From contig CM076147.1 in NCBI GenBank assembly GCA_038025085.1, positions 11,156,501-11,220,500 on the forward strand: 64,000 nt of DNA. Direction: 5' to 3'. Each line of letters starts with the position of its first letter. Positions within the stretch are counted from its first letter, which is position 1. Both the position numbers and the translations under genes were made by a program. The notes under the pieces were generated by a model. That model saw only the letters and a list, made by a program, of their open reading frames with translations. It did not search any database and was not told the origin of the DNA. Origin of the DNA: Tetragonia tetragonoides (taxonomy: Eukaryota > Streptophyta > Magnoliopsida > Caryophyllales > Aizoaceae). This document shows positions 10,961-21,960 of the stretch, piece by piece.

Positions 10961-11719
10961 ATGGATAGGGATTTAGAATCCATCCAAGATGTTTTGGAAA
11001 CAACTCCAGGTTCAACTCTAGAGGCAACTCCAGAGGTTGAAGCAGAACCCACCCTTCGAAGGTCTAATAGAGTCAGGATTTCGACAAATAGATACATTTC
11101 AATCTATATGAAGTTCAGTGGGAGCAAAATTGTCTTCTTGGTCCTGTATGTTGATGACATACTGATCATTGGAAATGACATTAAAATGCTGGAGTCTGTA
11201 AAGGCTTGGCTTGGAAGTGTTTTCGAAAAGTTGATTGTGAAAGGTTACACTTATGCCTCCTTCCAGACCGACAGAGATGGTTCTCAATCCCAATCAGGAT
11301 TTGTCTTCTGTCTCAATGGAGGAGCAGTGACCTGGAAGAGTGCTAAGCAAAGCACTGTGGCAGATTCTACAACGGAAGAAGAATACATCGCAACTTTGAA
11401 AGCTGCGAAGGAGGCTGTTTGGATACGCAAGTTCATGGCTGAGCTTGGCGTTGTGCCTAAGGCGGCTGAACCGTTGGCTCTTTATTGTGATAATAATGGA
11501 GTCATCGCCCAAGCCAAGGAGCCAAGGTCGCACCAAAAGTCTAAACATGTACATCGCAAATATCACATTATTAGACAATGGGTCAAGGATGGTGATATTA
11601 GCATATGTAAGATTCATACAGATAAGAATGTCGCTGATCCGTTGACTAAACCGCTTGATCAGGTCAAGCATGGGAGTCACACAACTTCGATATGCATTAA
11701 GCGCTTCAAAGATGATTAG
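10955..11719 (+). pseudogene. Copia RT/RNase H remnant with internal deletions
   Basis: A single open frame of 254 codons. Residues about 1-50 are the pre-RT linker (RRSNRVR). Residues 55-85 hold the RT catalytic box YVDDILIIGND (11147-11180), but the roughly 150-200 residues of fingers/palm that should precede it are absent. After SVFEK the frame jumps to YTYASFQTDRDGSQSQSGF, the start of RNase H, so the RT C-terminus and connection are also missing. RNase H is nearly complete: STTEEEYIA, LALYCDNNGVIAQAKEP, HVHRKYHIIRQWV and NVADPLTKPL. Both losses kept the frame. The protein cannot polymerise DNA. Confidence 0.85.
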
Positions 11720-12461
11720 CTTCATTGTTTTAGATTATGAAATGGTGTTCATGATTAAAACATGGTTCTGTACATTTATCACAATGAGTTTTGGTCCTAT
11801 TCAATTTTCTGTATGATTTTGAATATTAATCCAAAATAATATAACACAAATATCCAAATAGGTTATCAAGACGATGTCTTGGATAATGAAACCCTATTGA
11901 GTGAACTGGATTTTGTGGTTATTGGTCCCTAATCTAGGTGATGATTAGATTGTAAGTTGATCTCAGTGCCTGTTTCATGGGCTGGAGACATGGGATGTCA
12001 AGGATCATTTGCATAGATATGAATTGGACAGACCCACCATGAGAGTTCTTTAAGAACACGTAGTCATAATAGACTCTCATAAAACTATCTTGAACCATTT
12101 CTCAGACCTGAGTGGTTATGAATAACGACATGAGGATTGATGATCTGTGATTACTCCTAACGCCTGCGTAACAGGAGGCAATAACGGATACATCCGGATT
12201 ATTGAAAATTATGTTGGAATTCATGAATGCACAAGACGGGAATTGTCCTCCCTACGGGGATCGTTGTCTTATGGGCCTCTTGTAGAATTGGGATTGTGAA
12301 ATGCATGGCCGTGCTCAAATGGATTATTGGATAATCATTTGTCTTAACAATCCAATTCGGGATCAAGAAAAGATATGAACAATGTAATGATGACTAGGCT
12401 TCTTACCTTACGTTCACATCAAGACAATATATGACAAGGGAATGGATTTGCACACTTGTCT
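11720..12461 (+). other. Copia 3' untranslated region
   Basis: About 740 bases between the RNase H stop and the polypurine tract. No open frame and no repeats recognised. The length is normal for this copia type. Confidence 0.6.
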
Positions 12462-12479
12462 TAGGGACAAGTGGGAGAT
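12462..12479 (+). other. Polypurine tract
   Basis: AGGGACAAGTGGGAGA directly precedes the 3' LTR. This is the standard copia plus-strand primer (AAGTGGGAGA) for second-strand synthesis. Confidence 0.85.
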
Positions 12480-13116
12480 TGAAGGATTTATGTCCTGTCA
12501 GTCAAGGTGCAAATTTCGGGATTTAATTATAGAGAAAGTTAACTCATCAATTTAGTAGATCGTAATGTTTATCTAGAGACCGCTTACGATACATGGACCA
12601 ATATGAATCGGGTCAACTACTAAATGCGTTTGGGCCTAACGGGTCACACACATATGCATTGGATGGATCAGAGTATAGAGATATAGAGGAAAAGCAAGTG
12701 GGCCCATAGTGGAAGCCCACAAGGTTACTACTAGGGTTTCCTAGTTGGACTAGGAGACTAGGGTTTATCCTATAAGTAAATTCCATCAGTTAAAAGAATT
12801 AACTGATGAAATAGAACAGACGCCTCTCTCTCTCTCTAAAAGAAAACTAACGTGTGTTTTGCTTAGGCCAAGGAATAGTTCCTTGTCCTCGTTCTAGCTA
12901 ACGAACGCTCACGTGATCCGAAGTTCAATCGCAGTGTGGACTACGCTAGAGGAGCAACACTTGGGGCTCATCTCTCTTTGTATTCATTGAACGCAATTTC
13001 ATCAACGGAGGCACGCATCAAGAGGTATATGAATATGTATTTAATGACCCATTAAGTTTCCTGTTTTCTAGTTGTCTTCCGCTTATTTGATTAGATCATT
13101 GCAACTAGATCCTACA
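12480..13116 (+). repeat. 3' LTR of copia element
   Basis: Matches 1069-1703 apart from about 24 substitutions, mostly transitions, and one CT dinucleotide. Ends CCTACA followed by the TGTGT target copy. Confidence 0.93.
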
Positions 13117-13380
13117 TGTGTTATACGTCGTTTATTTGGGATCCCTTGGACAAACTAAATTCTTATGTTTTCTATAATTGAAATAATTTATCCAAGAAAA
13201 GGGTTAAGTTTACAGCTATCTTATTCACATACTCTAACTATGAATTTGGCTCTACCTTGACTTATGAAAACTTTTTGAGTAAAGGATTTAAGGATGATTT
13301 CTCTTGGTTTTCGAAATTTCTGATATTCATGTGGCTAATTTGGAGTGAAAATCCCTTGTAAGTGAGTTCTTTTCCATATA

Positions 13381-13629
13381 CTCCCTCTGTCCCAAATAAA
13401 TACTTTTTTTTCACGGTCTTCAAGTCACAACTTTGACCGTAAATAAATAACAAAAATATGAATAAAATAAATCATACAAATATGATTTTTCAAAAATACT
13501 ATTGAAATCAATCTAACAAAAGTATAATTACATTGTAAGTCTTTATATATTATCACGAATTAACAGTCAATGTTTGTGAACTTTGACTTTGAAAAAGCAA
13601 ATAACAAGATTTGTTTGGGACGAAAAGAG
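13381..13629. mobile_element. Stowaway-type MITE
   Basis: Starts CTCCCTCTGTCCCAAATAAA. The reverse complement of the right end reads CTCTTTTCGTCCCAAACAAA. Flanked on both sides by TA (13379-13380 and 13630-13631), the Tc1/mariner target duplication. 249 bp, AT-rich, non-coding, as usual for Stowaway. Confidence 0.85.
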
Positions 13630-14101
13630 TATTATTTTTCGAAAATTTTGGCTATCCTGTTTGTTGCATTGAACCCCAGTCTTGCTTGCACTTACTGCGT
13701 GATTGTGCTAGTATTTCTACTTTATGGAAACTTCATTCAATTACTGATACCTTTTTCAATTGCACCTGAAGGGATAGGATTTCTAATAGCCTCTTTTCCA
13801 TTCCGACCATCAAAATCTCCCTTCGCCTACCAATTTCCCCTTAACTTTCTGGTCCATCTAGATCAAGAGGAATGAGTTGGTTTTCAAGAACATGATCCTT
13901 ATACTCACCTCTTGGTTTATGTCTAACATTTCCAAAGATTGCGTATTCTTCTCTTTGTCGGTCAATTTTTTCACCATATTTTAATGTCAAAGTTGTACAC
14001 GAAAAACAAAAGACGATATTCTTTTTTTGATATTGTAGACAAAAGACGATTGGTTATTCATTTAACACTTAAGTAGAAGGAGGACAACAAGCAAACCAGA
14101 C

Positions 14102-14404
14102 TCAACAAGACATCAAGAGACACCTTACAAAAAGGCCAAGAAGTACTCCATAAAATATTAGAGGGTAAAAGGAACCTTCATGTGACATTAACACCCCATG
14201 TAAGATCTCTCTAAGAGGTCCAAGGGAGGACCAATTATCATACCATACAGAAATTTGAATACCATCACCTTTTACCCAAAAGACCCTTTTGATACAAGGA
14301 TTCCACCCTTTCTTAAGACCCTGCCAGACATGAGAACCACTATGAAAGAAGGTACACTTTTTCTTATGAAGCATATACAAAGGAAGCCAAATTTTCATGG
14401 TCAA
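14102..14404 (-). pseudogene. LINE reverse-transcriptase C-terminal fragment
   Basis: Minus frame reads MKIWLPLYMLHKKKC, then WQGLKKGWNPCIKRVFWVKGDG and ISVWYDNWSSLGPL, the Trp-rich segment between RT and the terminal zinc-binding domain in plant LINE ORF2 (the usual pattern is WIGDGxxIRIWxDxWL). Only about 100 residues remain, with no adjoining RT core or 3' tail. Confidence 0.7.
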
Positions 14405-14535
14405 ATACTCAATTAGTCAAAAAATTAGTAAATCTGTTTTACTTTTCAAGTCAAACATCATAAAATTTGACTATTGATTTGTAAAAAGTATCAAGATGTA
14501 CAATATGAAAATACTATTTTTTTTATTCATTTTTA

Positions 14536-14790
14536 CACTACAAAAAAAGAAAACGGAAAATAGCTACGGATTATAATCGCAGCCAACAGCCAAAAACCGC
14601 AACAATGTAGCCCCAACGACGGGATTAGCGGCGGGACGGATCCACTGCGATTTTCCTAGACGCTGAGAAAAAATAGTTGCGGGAAACATTTCGACAGCGA
14701 AATCAGTGGCGGGAAAGCTTGATTTTGTCACTGAAATAACACCAACCGTCACTGATATCAGCGGCGGAATAGTTAATTTGACTTAATTAA
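14536..14790. mobile_element. Truncated CACTA terminus
   Basis: CACTACAAAAAAAGAAAACG at 14536 is a CACTA-type end. It is followed by repeated short motifs (GCGGCGGGA, GCGGGA, CAGCGGCGGAA and Ser/Gly-type repeats on the opposite strand) like subterminal transposase sites. No matching right end is present, so it is a single broken terminus. Confidence 0.55.
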
Positions 14791-15089
14791 CCTTATTCAT
14801 CACCTTGTTACTTCGAATTCTAAAACAGCCTCCAGATTTGGGATGGAAGAGATGATCCTTAGAAACCAATAATCTGGTGTAGAATTTATTTGAGTGGCAC
14901 AATGCCGAGACTCAAAAGTACTACGTATGTAGTATGTAATGATATCAAAGATAGTTTCTATAATGGTGGTTTCTATTGGAGATATTTTGTAGATAGGGGT
15001 TAATAATGACTAATATCGAGGCAAGAATTTGCGCTGTCCTAAACAATTTATTGGTCCCCTGGAGCAACTAGGACTAATTTTAATAGTTC
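14791..15089. other. Unannotated gap
   Basis: About 300 bases with no supported feature on either strand. Confidence 0.4.
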
Positions 15090-15136
15090 TGTACAACGGT
15101 ATGCTTCTAACTAGTGATAATGCAAAATAAATAGAT

Positions 15137-16485
15137 TGTAAGGATCTGAGATTTATCGCCACGGAGTGCGTTCTTATAGAAAATTTGTAAGCTGGGGGTT
15201 TAGATAAGTTCAAGGAACCGTCGAGTTAGAAAAGATTTTGTAAAGACTTGAATTGAAAAAAAACCATGAAAGAGGTCACAAATCTTCTATCGCTGTTTTA
15301 TCGAAGGGGACAAACCGAAGCGACAATCCGAAGAGACAACCCAATAGCGCGATAAGTGAACTGATCATGTTTTTAGAAATACTCCCCCTCATATAGAACA
15401 TATGAGTACCCAAGAATAAAGGGTTCAGGGGCGAAGGTACGAGGTGGGAAGGTGTTTGGCACCCAACTCGCCCGTTTTATGACGGCCTCTACAAACTCAA
15501 GTTTGCTTAATAATTTCAAGACATAATTCCCACACAAACCGGATTCACAACCTAGACTCAGACTATTAATTGGTTCATCACAAGAATCACAACATTTATT
15601 TATTAACCCTTGTTTAGACATGCATTTGATTGACAAGTTAAGCATTACAACGACTAGACATGCTAGGAAGGACAATATTTAGGAAGCAATAAAAGACGTT
15701 ATTCTAGCATGATATCTACATTATGACTACTAGAAAATAAACAATTAGGCAATTAATTTGATTTGAGCCCTCAGGAGTTAGTACCTGAACTGTAGGCTAT
15801 ATTTGACAAGAATAGTAAAAGACAAGATCTAAAGTTTTGAAGGAGGGGGAAGCTCGGTGTCAATACTCCCGAGAATAGAATAGAATTGTTTATGGAAGAG
15901 AGAGGGAGAAGCTCAGAGTCAATACTACTGAGAATAGAGGGTGTCAACTGTAGATTGTGTGTTTTGAACTGATGGAGGAGGGTCGTATTTATAAGCGCAG
16001 GAAGTAGGGCTGGACGGATGAAAAGAAGCCGAAAATTGAATTTCGGCTGAAAAAAGAGTCGGGCTTGAAGCTGAGTCAGCGCCGCTAGCGGCCCTGGGTT
16101 TTAAACTAGGGCCGCTGATGGCTGTCGGCTGTCAGCTGCCAGTTGTATGTCGTCATAATGACGACATCCAGTCTATTTTAATTTTTCGGAGGACTTTTAG
16201 TGTTCCGAAAAATATGAAAAGATCGTTTTACCCTTGCACGGTAAAAGACGGTTCTACCCCCGTTCACAACTTGGCGACCGGGAGTCGGAGAAAGGCATGA
16301 GAGGTGTCATTGGAACGCTCTTGAACGGGGCTTTTGAATGAGACTAGAATAAAGGAGTGTTTAGAGGAAAAACCCGAGACCTTATCTTAACTATTAAAGC
16401 AAAAATAGCGTTCAAGTTTATAAATTACTCCTTTCATCTTCGGGCTTTTACGGAGAAATCTGAAGGCGCGTTTTTGGCGTCTATG
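15137..16485 (-). repeat. 3' LTR of Tat element 1
   Basis: 1349 bp, matching 26090-27396 with a number of substitutions and small indels (roughly 5% by eye, not counted fully). On the minus strand the promoter-like TATAAATA lies at about 15990-15997. A GC-rich palindromic cluster (GCCGCTAGCGGCC) is about 90-100 bp upstream of it (about 16080-16096). The terminal dinucleotide at 16484-16485 is changed from the expected CA to TG on the plus strand, unlike the right copy. Confidence 0.9.
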
Positions 16486-16499
16486 AAAGCCCCCACTTT
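16486..16499 (-). other. Polypurine tract of Tat element 1
   Basis: Minus-strand AAAGTGGGGGCTTT immediately before the 3' LTR. The same tract, with related flanking sequence, stands in front of the LTR in the second Tat element at about 32858-32873. Confidence 0.85.
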
Positions 16500-16796
16500 G
16501 ATCGAGCTTGAGTAAAAGTGAAGATCAAAGTATTCCGAATGCGACATGCAGGATGCTGATGTGCGCACGGTGTGTGAGAGTGTACAGTATGTATGCATAT
16601 GAAGACATACCTGAGTTGAGACATGCTCGTAGCGTGCTATGATTTCATCTCTGTGAACACAAGAGAAATAAACGTTATGGTCAACAGGATAGAACACCGC
16701 TCGTAGATGGTCTAAACGTCTGTTGGGGAACTGTATTCAGAGTGAATGAAAAGGTTAGTAATACTTTGAGAATGATCAACGTGGAGTGCTTCGACA

Positions 16797-17490
16797 AACA
16801 GTGACTAAACACCACTCGGCGGGTGTCGAGATTCCGTCTCTGTACGAGAAACGAAAACGTCAACGAGACAGCGCGATTAAAAATAACGGCTGTAAAATGG
16901 GAAGTAACACTGGTGAGAGTGAATAGTATAAATGCTTTATTCTGAGCAAACAGTGACTAAGCACCACTCAGCGGATGTCGAGATTCCGTCCCTGCAAAAG
17001 AAAAGAAAAGGTCGACGAGACAGTGAGATCAAAATGACGGCTGTAAAATGGTTAAAACATATGAACAGTTTAAATGCAATATCTTAAGCAATCATTAACT
17101 GAAACATATAAAAAAAATAATGGACAGTATAACCGCAACAGTTTAAGCATGACTAACACATAATAAGTAACCTCGCAGAAGGACAAGTTAACCGCAATAG
17201 CTTAAGCGATCATTGACTGGCCCCAATTTTATGACCTCGCAGAAGGACAGTTTAACCGCAATAGCTTAAGCGATCATTGACTGACCCCAAAATTTGTGAC
17301 ATTGGGACATTCGGACATTTGTGACTTTGGGACATTTGGGATATTGGGACATCGGGACATCGGGACATTTGGGATATTGGGACATTGGGATATTTGAGAC
17401 ATTGGGACATTGAGACTTTGGGATATTAGGATTTTTGAGATTTTGAGGCTTTGGGACATTGAGACTTTGGGATTTTTGAGATTTTGAGGC
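16797..17490. repeat. Tandem-repeat 3' UTR of Tat element 1
   Basis: Three successive small arrays. The first is two units about 152 bp apart (ACAGTGACTAA at 16798 and 16950; TGTCGAGATTCCGTC in each). The second is two units 64 bp apart (CCTCGCAGAAGGACA at 17171 and 17235; CAATAGCTTAAGCGATCATT in each). The third is an array of ~9-10-bp GGGACATTT/GGGATATTT-like units from about 17296 to 17490. Hypervariable tandem repeats in this position are a known trait of Tat/Ogre elements and a source of satellites. Confidence 0.85.
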
Positions 17491-19727
17491 TGTTATCCCT
17501 GCTTGTCACTCTGGGGATACTAGGATTATTTCTAGGGGGCTATTGGAAAGGTTCTGGGATTCCACGCATACGCCTGTAGGAGAGATGTTCCCCACCCCTT
17601 ATCAGTTCTCTGTGTTGACGGGTCTATCCTTTAGAGGGCATCGTATTCGGTACGACGCGAGTTACTGGCGACAGAGTGACAGGTTGCTTGAGCTTTATGG
17701 GCCTGTGTCTGCCCATTTTGATAGGGATCGGGTTTCCTTGCCGCGGTTATGCGCGGCTTTGGCGGAGCAGGGGCTTACCGAGCAGCAGAGAGCCCGTATT
17801 TTCTTGGCTTGCTTGTTGGGGTTGACCATTTTGCTCAGAAAAAGTGCGTATGTCAGGTTGGTCTCTTGACATGTCTGGAGGATCTGACCAGGGTCCATAA
17901 GTATAACTTCAGTGCTCCTACTTATGCTACCTTGGTGAGATGGTGTCGTCGGGCTTGCAGGCCTAAGCCGACGAGTAAGAGGGCGTCTATCTCGAGCCCA
18001 TGGAGGATACTGGAGGTAGGCCCATATGTTTCACTTTTTCCTTTGCATATGCTTTTTGGATTTGGAGCTCATCCTTTCCCTTTTTTGCTTGTATGGCAGC
18101 TGTGGTTCTTCGAGTATTTTCCGGCTTTCGGTCCTCACCGTCCCGGTTTGAGGATGTTCCCACTAGGTTCACGGTGGATTGGTAGAGATAACCACTCATT
18201 TACCTCTTTGGAGCATTTTTGGGCTACCTTTGAGAGCCATGCCGCATCTGTGGTGTGTTGTTGTTGACTTGTGCATTTTTTTTGGTCCATTTGGTGTGAA
18301 AGAACTTTTGATTTGGTAATCTGCAGGTGTCGTGGTCCGCTTGTGATGGTATTTCTTGGGTCTCGCCCCATATTACTATGGAGTCTTTCAGGGTGTCCTC
18401 CTTGCGGGTGGTCTTTGAGGGGCCATTCGGCTTTGTGTGGTATTTGAGGGACCGTTTGTCTCAGCTGGTTTATCCCACCTTGGGTAGTCACCTGGTTTCG
18501 GAGGATCCTCCGATGACCATGTTCTACCTGCGCAGCCTGAGTGTGCGGGATCTGGGGGTCGTGGCTCGTGGTATGGCAGCCACGGAGTTTCTGGAGCCGG
18601 AGATTGTTTACTTGGACAGCACGGCTGTGTCCCTGGCCTATTGCTTAGGTCGTCTGATGCCGGACCTCACTTTTGAGGTAAGAAATTTATTTGCATCTTT
18701 TTAGCTATATGCATGATATACTGACTTTTTGTGTTTTGCAGGCGAATCGTCTGGCTCCGCAGGGTCCCAGGAGGTCCCATTCTAGAGTTCCTCAGGGCTA
18801 GCCCCCAAGCGTGACCTTACTGACTAATGAGGTGAGGTATATTGGGGAGAGCGGGGGACGTATAGTAAAGGAGTTCCCTCTACATATGGATGACGGAGAG
18901 GTTGTGGAGGGCTTGCCCTTGCATGACGGTTGTACGGCGGTAAGTGCCTTTTTATCCCTCCTTGTGTTTTGTGCTTGCTTTTCAGTGCTGACTCTATCTC
19001 TTGTGTCTGTGTTTTTGTAGCTGAATCGGGAGTACACATCTCAAATCTTCAAGCTCATTTACCTGTTGAAGAAAGGCTACGGCTGAGTGATGGGCAAGGG
19101 GAAGAGTTCTTGGCCTAGGACTGTTGATGTACATAGACTTTCATCCTTTGTTTTAGCTAAGTGAAGTGCTTAACTTAATATCTCGATCTTGATTGTTTGC
19201 AGATGTCTCAGTCTTCGTCTTCGGTGGGACCTCGACATTCTTTTGCTGCGAGGGCCTGTTCGGCGAGCAGGCCGTTTATTGCTCGTTCACCTCCCGTGGC
19301 TGTGACCAGGCCTCCTGTTGATGAGGTGCCCAGACCTTCTGCGTCGTACATTCCTGTCCCTGAGATGTTTTCTCCTGCGGGTTTCCAGCCTTCTCTTGAT
19401 AGTAGGCCTATTGTTACCCTCATGGACTGAGGTTGGGCGAACACCCCTGGATGGGATGTGCCTCATATTGGGCCTTCATATCATGATATGGCTATCGACT
19501 TTGCCAGTCAGGCAACAGATAGTTTCTTCGCAACGGGGTTTTCGGCAGGTACCTCCATGCATGCACTTGCATATGATAGGCGGGACATGGGGCCCAACAA
19601 TAGCAGGCCCATTTATAGCTCTTCTCTCCATTATTCGAATGGGAATTATGGTCAGGGGCCGTCCGTCGATGATGAGGCTGATAGCAATGGCGATGATGAC
19701 TCTGGTTGAGCGGTGTAGGATATTGGC
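17490..19727 (+). pseudogene. Antisense plant-mobile-domain-like gene A with introns
   Basis: Plus strand, opposite to the element's pol. The first exon (17490-18015) reads LLERFWDSTHTPVGEMFPTP and SVLTGLSFRGHRIRYDASYW, then ARIFLACLLG, the start of a plant mobile domain (PMD, as in MAIN/MAIL1). A frame slip near 17868 leads into LEDLTRVHKYNFSAPTY. An 84-bp intron (18016-18099) precedes LWFFEYFPAFGPHRPGLRMF with PLGSRW. Next exon from 18327 (acceptor CTGCAG): SWSACDGISWVSPHITMESF, FGFVWYLRDRLSQL. Further GT-AG introns at 18678-18741 (GTAAGA...TTTTGCAG) and 18940-19020 (GTAAGT...TTTTTGTAG), and an acceptor at 19202 before a Ser/Pro-rich tail. PMD proteins act in silencing and genome stability, and PMDs are also carried by Mutator and gypsy elements. 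Exon chaining is inferred. Confidence 0.7.
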
Positions 19728-19974
19728 CTTCGACCTTTGAACTCCTGGTTTTATGCATTTTTTATGATATGTGTATGCTATGATGACTCGATTATGCTCG
19801 TCTGATCTCTAAGTATGCAATGTGTTATCCAGTAAAGAGTAGGCCACAATTTAGGGAATAAAATAAGGAAAATGGTTAAAATTGCAAGAAAAGAAAAAAT
19901 TACGCATATTATACCCCCTAAAAAATGAAAATAAATAAAAAAAACAAAATAGAAAAGATAAAAGCTAAGAGAGT

Positions 19975-20279
19975 CTCGGGCTTTGTAATTCCGTCGTGCG
20001 TAAACTGGGCTTACGCCGAGCTGAATAGACCAAGTGAGCGGGCTGGAAAAAGAAGAAAAGTTGACTGGGACAGGATCAGGGCCGCTAGCGGCCCTGGGCT
20101 GCATATGAGGGCCGCTAGTGGTGTTGGTCATAGCCGCTGACGGCTCTGGTTTTGGGCTTTTTCGTGGATTTCTGACTTCTTTTGGCCCGCGTTTTTGCCT
20201 ATAAATAGGATTTACGGGACACTTGATGTTGTATCAGTTTTCATACTTTAGCTCTTTCAAATTTCCCAAAGCTTCTAAC
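19975..20279 (+). promoter_or_regulatory. Promoter-like region of antisense gene B
   Basis: TATA box CCTATAAATAGG at about 20198-20209, about 70 bp before the ATG at 20280, preceded by a GC-rich cluster with the palindrome GGGCCGCTAGCGGCCC (about 20082-20097) and two further GGCCGCT copies. The same palindrome-then-TATAAATA arrangement occurs in the element's own LTR on the other strand. Sequence suggests a real promoter; activity is inferred. Confidence 0.55.
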
Positions 20280-21667
20280 ATGGTGAAATCCTTTGAAAAC
20301 ATGTTCGATGCTTGGTGCAAAAATTTGACCATAGAAGACAAACTTGAACTGGTTCCAATCCATGTCTCTACCTTGCTGACTTTAAGACCAACCAAAATAT
20401 TGTAGCCCCTTCTTCGATCTGCTCTGAATTATTAGGACTCTGACTTGCACGTTTTCCGTTTCGGTAACTCTGAATTATGCCCTTTAGTTGAAGAATTCGC
20501 TGCAATCACTAACATGTCTGATGTTCTTCCCCCAGCTGTGCCATATTTGGGAGATGGTTTTAGTAGTCAATACAGGAAATCCTTAGGCTTGTCATCTGCG
20601 GAAGCCAAAAGCATGATTCTTGGTGTCGATGTCGACTTGGTTCAACTCTATGAAAAATTCGCTATTTCTTCTGAAAAAGATGTGATATTTAGGCGTTGCC
20701 GCCGACAGGCTTTTGTACTTTGCTTGTTGAACCGTCTATTGTTTGCTAATGCAGAGTCTCCTAACTTGGGTAGAGCCTCGTTGTTGCGAGTGGTAAATCA
20801 AATGGCTGAAGGGCACTCTCCTTTGCATCTAGTTGTAGGGGAAACTTATATAGGGCTTGACAGGTTGAAAATCTCTCCTCATGAAGCTTTTTCTGGCAGC
20901 CCCCTGCTGCTTTAAATTTGGTTATGTGAGCATCTGAGGCTAATAGAGTCACCAGAGAATATGATAGCTCGTGTCCCTCGAGCCTGATCAAAGAAAACTT
21001 ATACTACGGCTAGCTTTTTGGTTAGGAAAAGGCTATATGATGAAAAGACCATTGCTGAATGGGATGCCTTTTTCCATGCAGGACCTCATCCGTTGGCATG
21101 TGACCTGGTGGAGCTTGACTTCCTTAGTGGCCTGTGACAATTTTTTCCCTCACACTACCATAGTGGGTTTTTACATGAGTACTTTCTTCTTTCCTTCTAG
21201 GGTTATGAGACAGTATGGGTTGAAGCAGGTTATCCCTCGTCAGGAGAGCACGAAACCACCTATCACAGCTTTGACCACTGAATTTGCTGTAGATTGGGGA
21301 AAATACTGGCGTAGCCGGGATCGTTGGACTGTACCTCGGGTGATTGCCCCAACTCAAGTTTCTGAGACCTACTTGAACTGGCTTTCCTGCAGTGATGGAG
21401 AAGCGAGACGAGCCCTTCGTCATGAGGAGTGGGACCAACTAAAGCCTAAGTATGACTCAAGAACAAGAAGCAAGAAAAGAAAGAAAGGGCCTCAGGTGGG
21501 AGGCTATCATGTACTCAAAAGAGGCAAGCCCCCAGCTCAACGAAGCAATCACAGGTCGTCCTCAAGCCAGGGTCCTCAAAGAAGAACTCTTCGACGAAGC
21601 CTTCTAAAGGGAAGAAGGATTAAAGTAGTTTTCTTAGAAAGCAAGTCTAGTTTTAAAAAAAAGTAAT
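20280..21667 (+). pseudogene. Antisense gene B, DUF7745/PMD-like
   Basis: Starts at ATG 20280 (MVKSFENMFDAWCKNLTIED). A stop at about 20403 is followed by the same homology: DLHVFRFGNSELCPLVEEFA, ITNMSDVLPPAVPYLGDGFS, RRQAFVLCLLNRLLFANAES and VVGETYIGLDRLK. A frame change follows near 20914 (QIWLCEHLRLIESPE would be the continuation). From about 21090 another frame reads WWSLTSLVACDNFFPHTTIV, FPSRVMRQYGLKQVIP and TEFAVDWGKYW. It ends in a basic Lys/Arg-rich tail. The VEE(F/Y)AAI motif and the VMRQYG motif near the C-terminus match the family I know as DUF7745, a relative of the plant mobile domain common in gypsy-associated proteins. Function unknown. Broken by at least one stop and two frame changes, though some could be introns. 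Confidence 0.65.
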
Positions 21668-21960
21668 AAGAGTTTGTTTGGCTTAAACCCTCGTAGTTAC
21701 ACTTTTCTTTTTGTAACCTTAGTAAGTTAATTTTTTGCAATGTAAGCTTATTCATTCAGTTTGAATAAAGATTATCCCTTTTTTGAATGAGTTGAATGGA
21801 AATTTGGATTAATTTTGGTCGGGCCCCTTCAAAGGGTTACCTACTTATCCAGTGTGGAATCAGGCCAGCGTAGTTCGTTCAATTTGTGTACGTCCCTTTT
21901 TCTTTTTCTGTTTTTTTTTAACTTTCGGATTTTATTTTTTTTCCAGACGTAGCACTTCTT
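21668..21960 (-). other. Post-integrase non-coding segment with conserved Tat block
   Basis: Between the convergent ends of antisense gene B and integrase. The stretch 21817-21875 (GGTTACCTACTTATCC, GGAATCAGGCCA, GTAGTTCG) recurs in the second Tat element at about 34670-34725 with few changes. A T-rich run at 21895-21950 lies between it and the integrase C-terminal extension. Confidence 0.55.

Larger units (their letters stand above)
1069..13116 (+). mobile_element. Ty1/copia LTR retrotransposon, full length, broken coding
   Basis: Complete insertion bounded by two near-identical LTRs (1069-1703 and 12480-13116) and a perfect 5-bp target duplication TGTGT (1064-1068 and 13117-13121). It has a Met-initiator type primer binding site after the 5' LTR and a purine tract before the 3' LTR. 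Gene order is gag, protease/pre-integrase, integrase, RT remnant, RNase H, the copia order. The LTRs differ at roughly 24 sites over 635 bp by eye (about 4%), so the insertion is a few million years old at usual plant rates. Coding parts have nonsense changes, frameshifts and large deletions in RT. A CACTA transposon (5333-10676) sits inside integrase and accounts for nearly half of the length. Confidence 0.95.

Noticed and set aside
17274..17459. Minus-strand 61-codon frame with SQCPNIPN repeats
   Set aside because: Product of the ~9-10-bp tandem array in the Tat 3' UTR; a repeat artefact.
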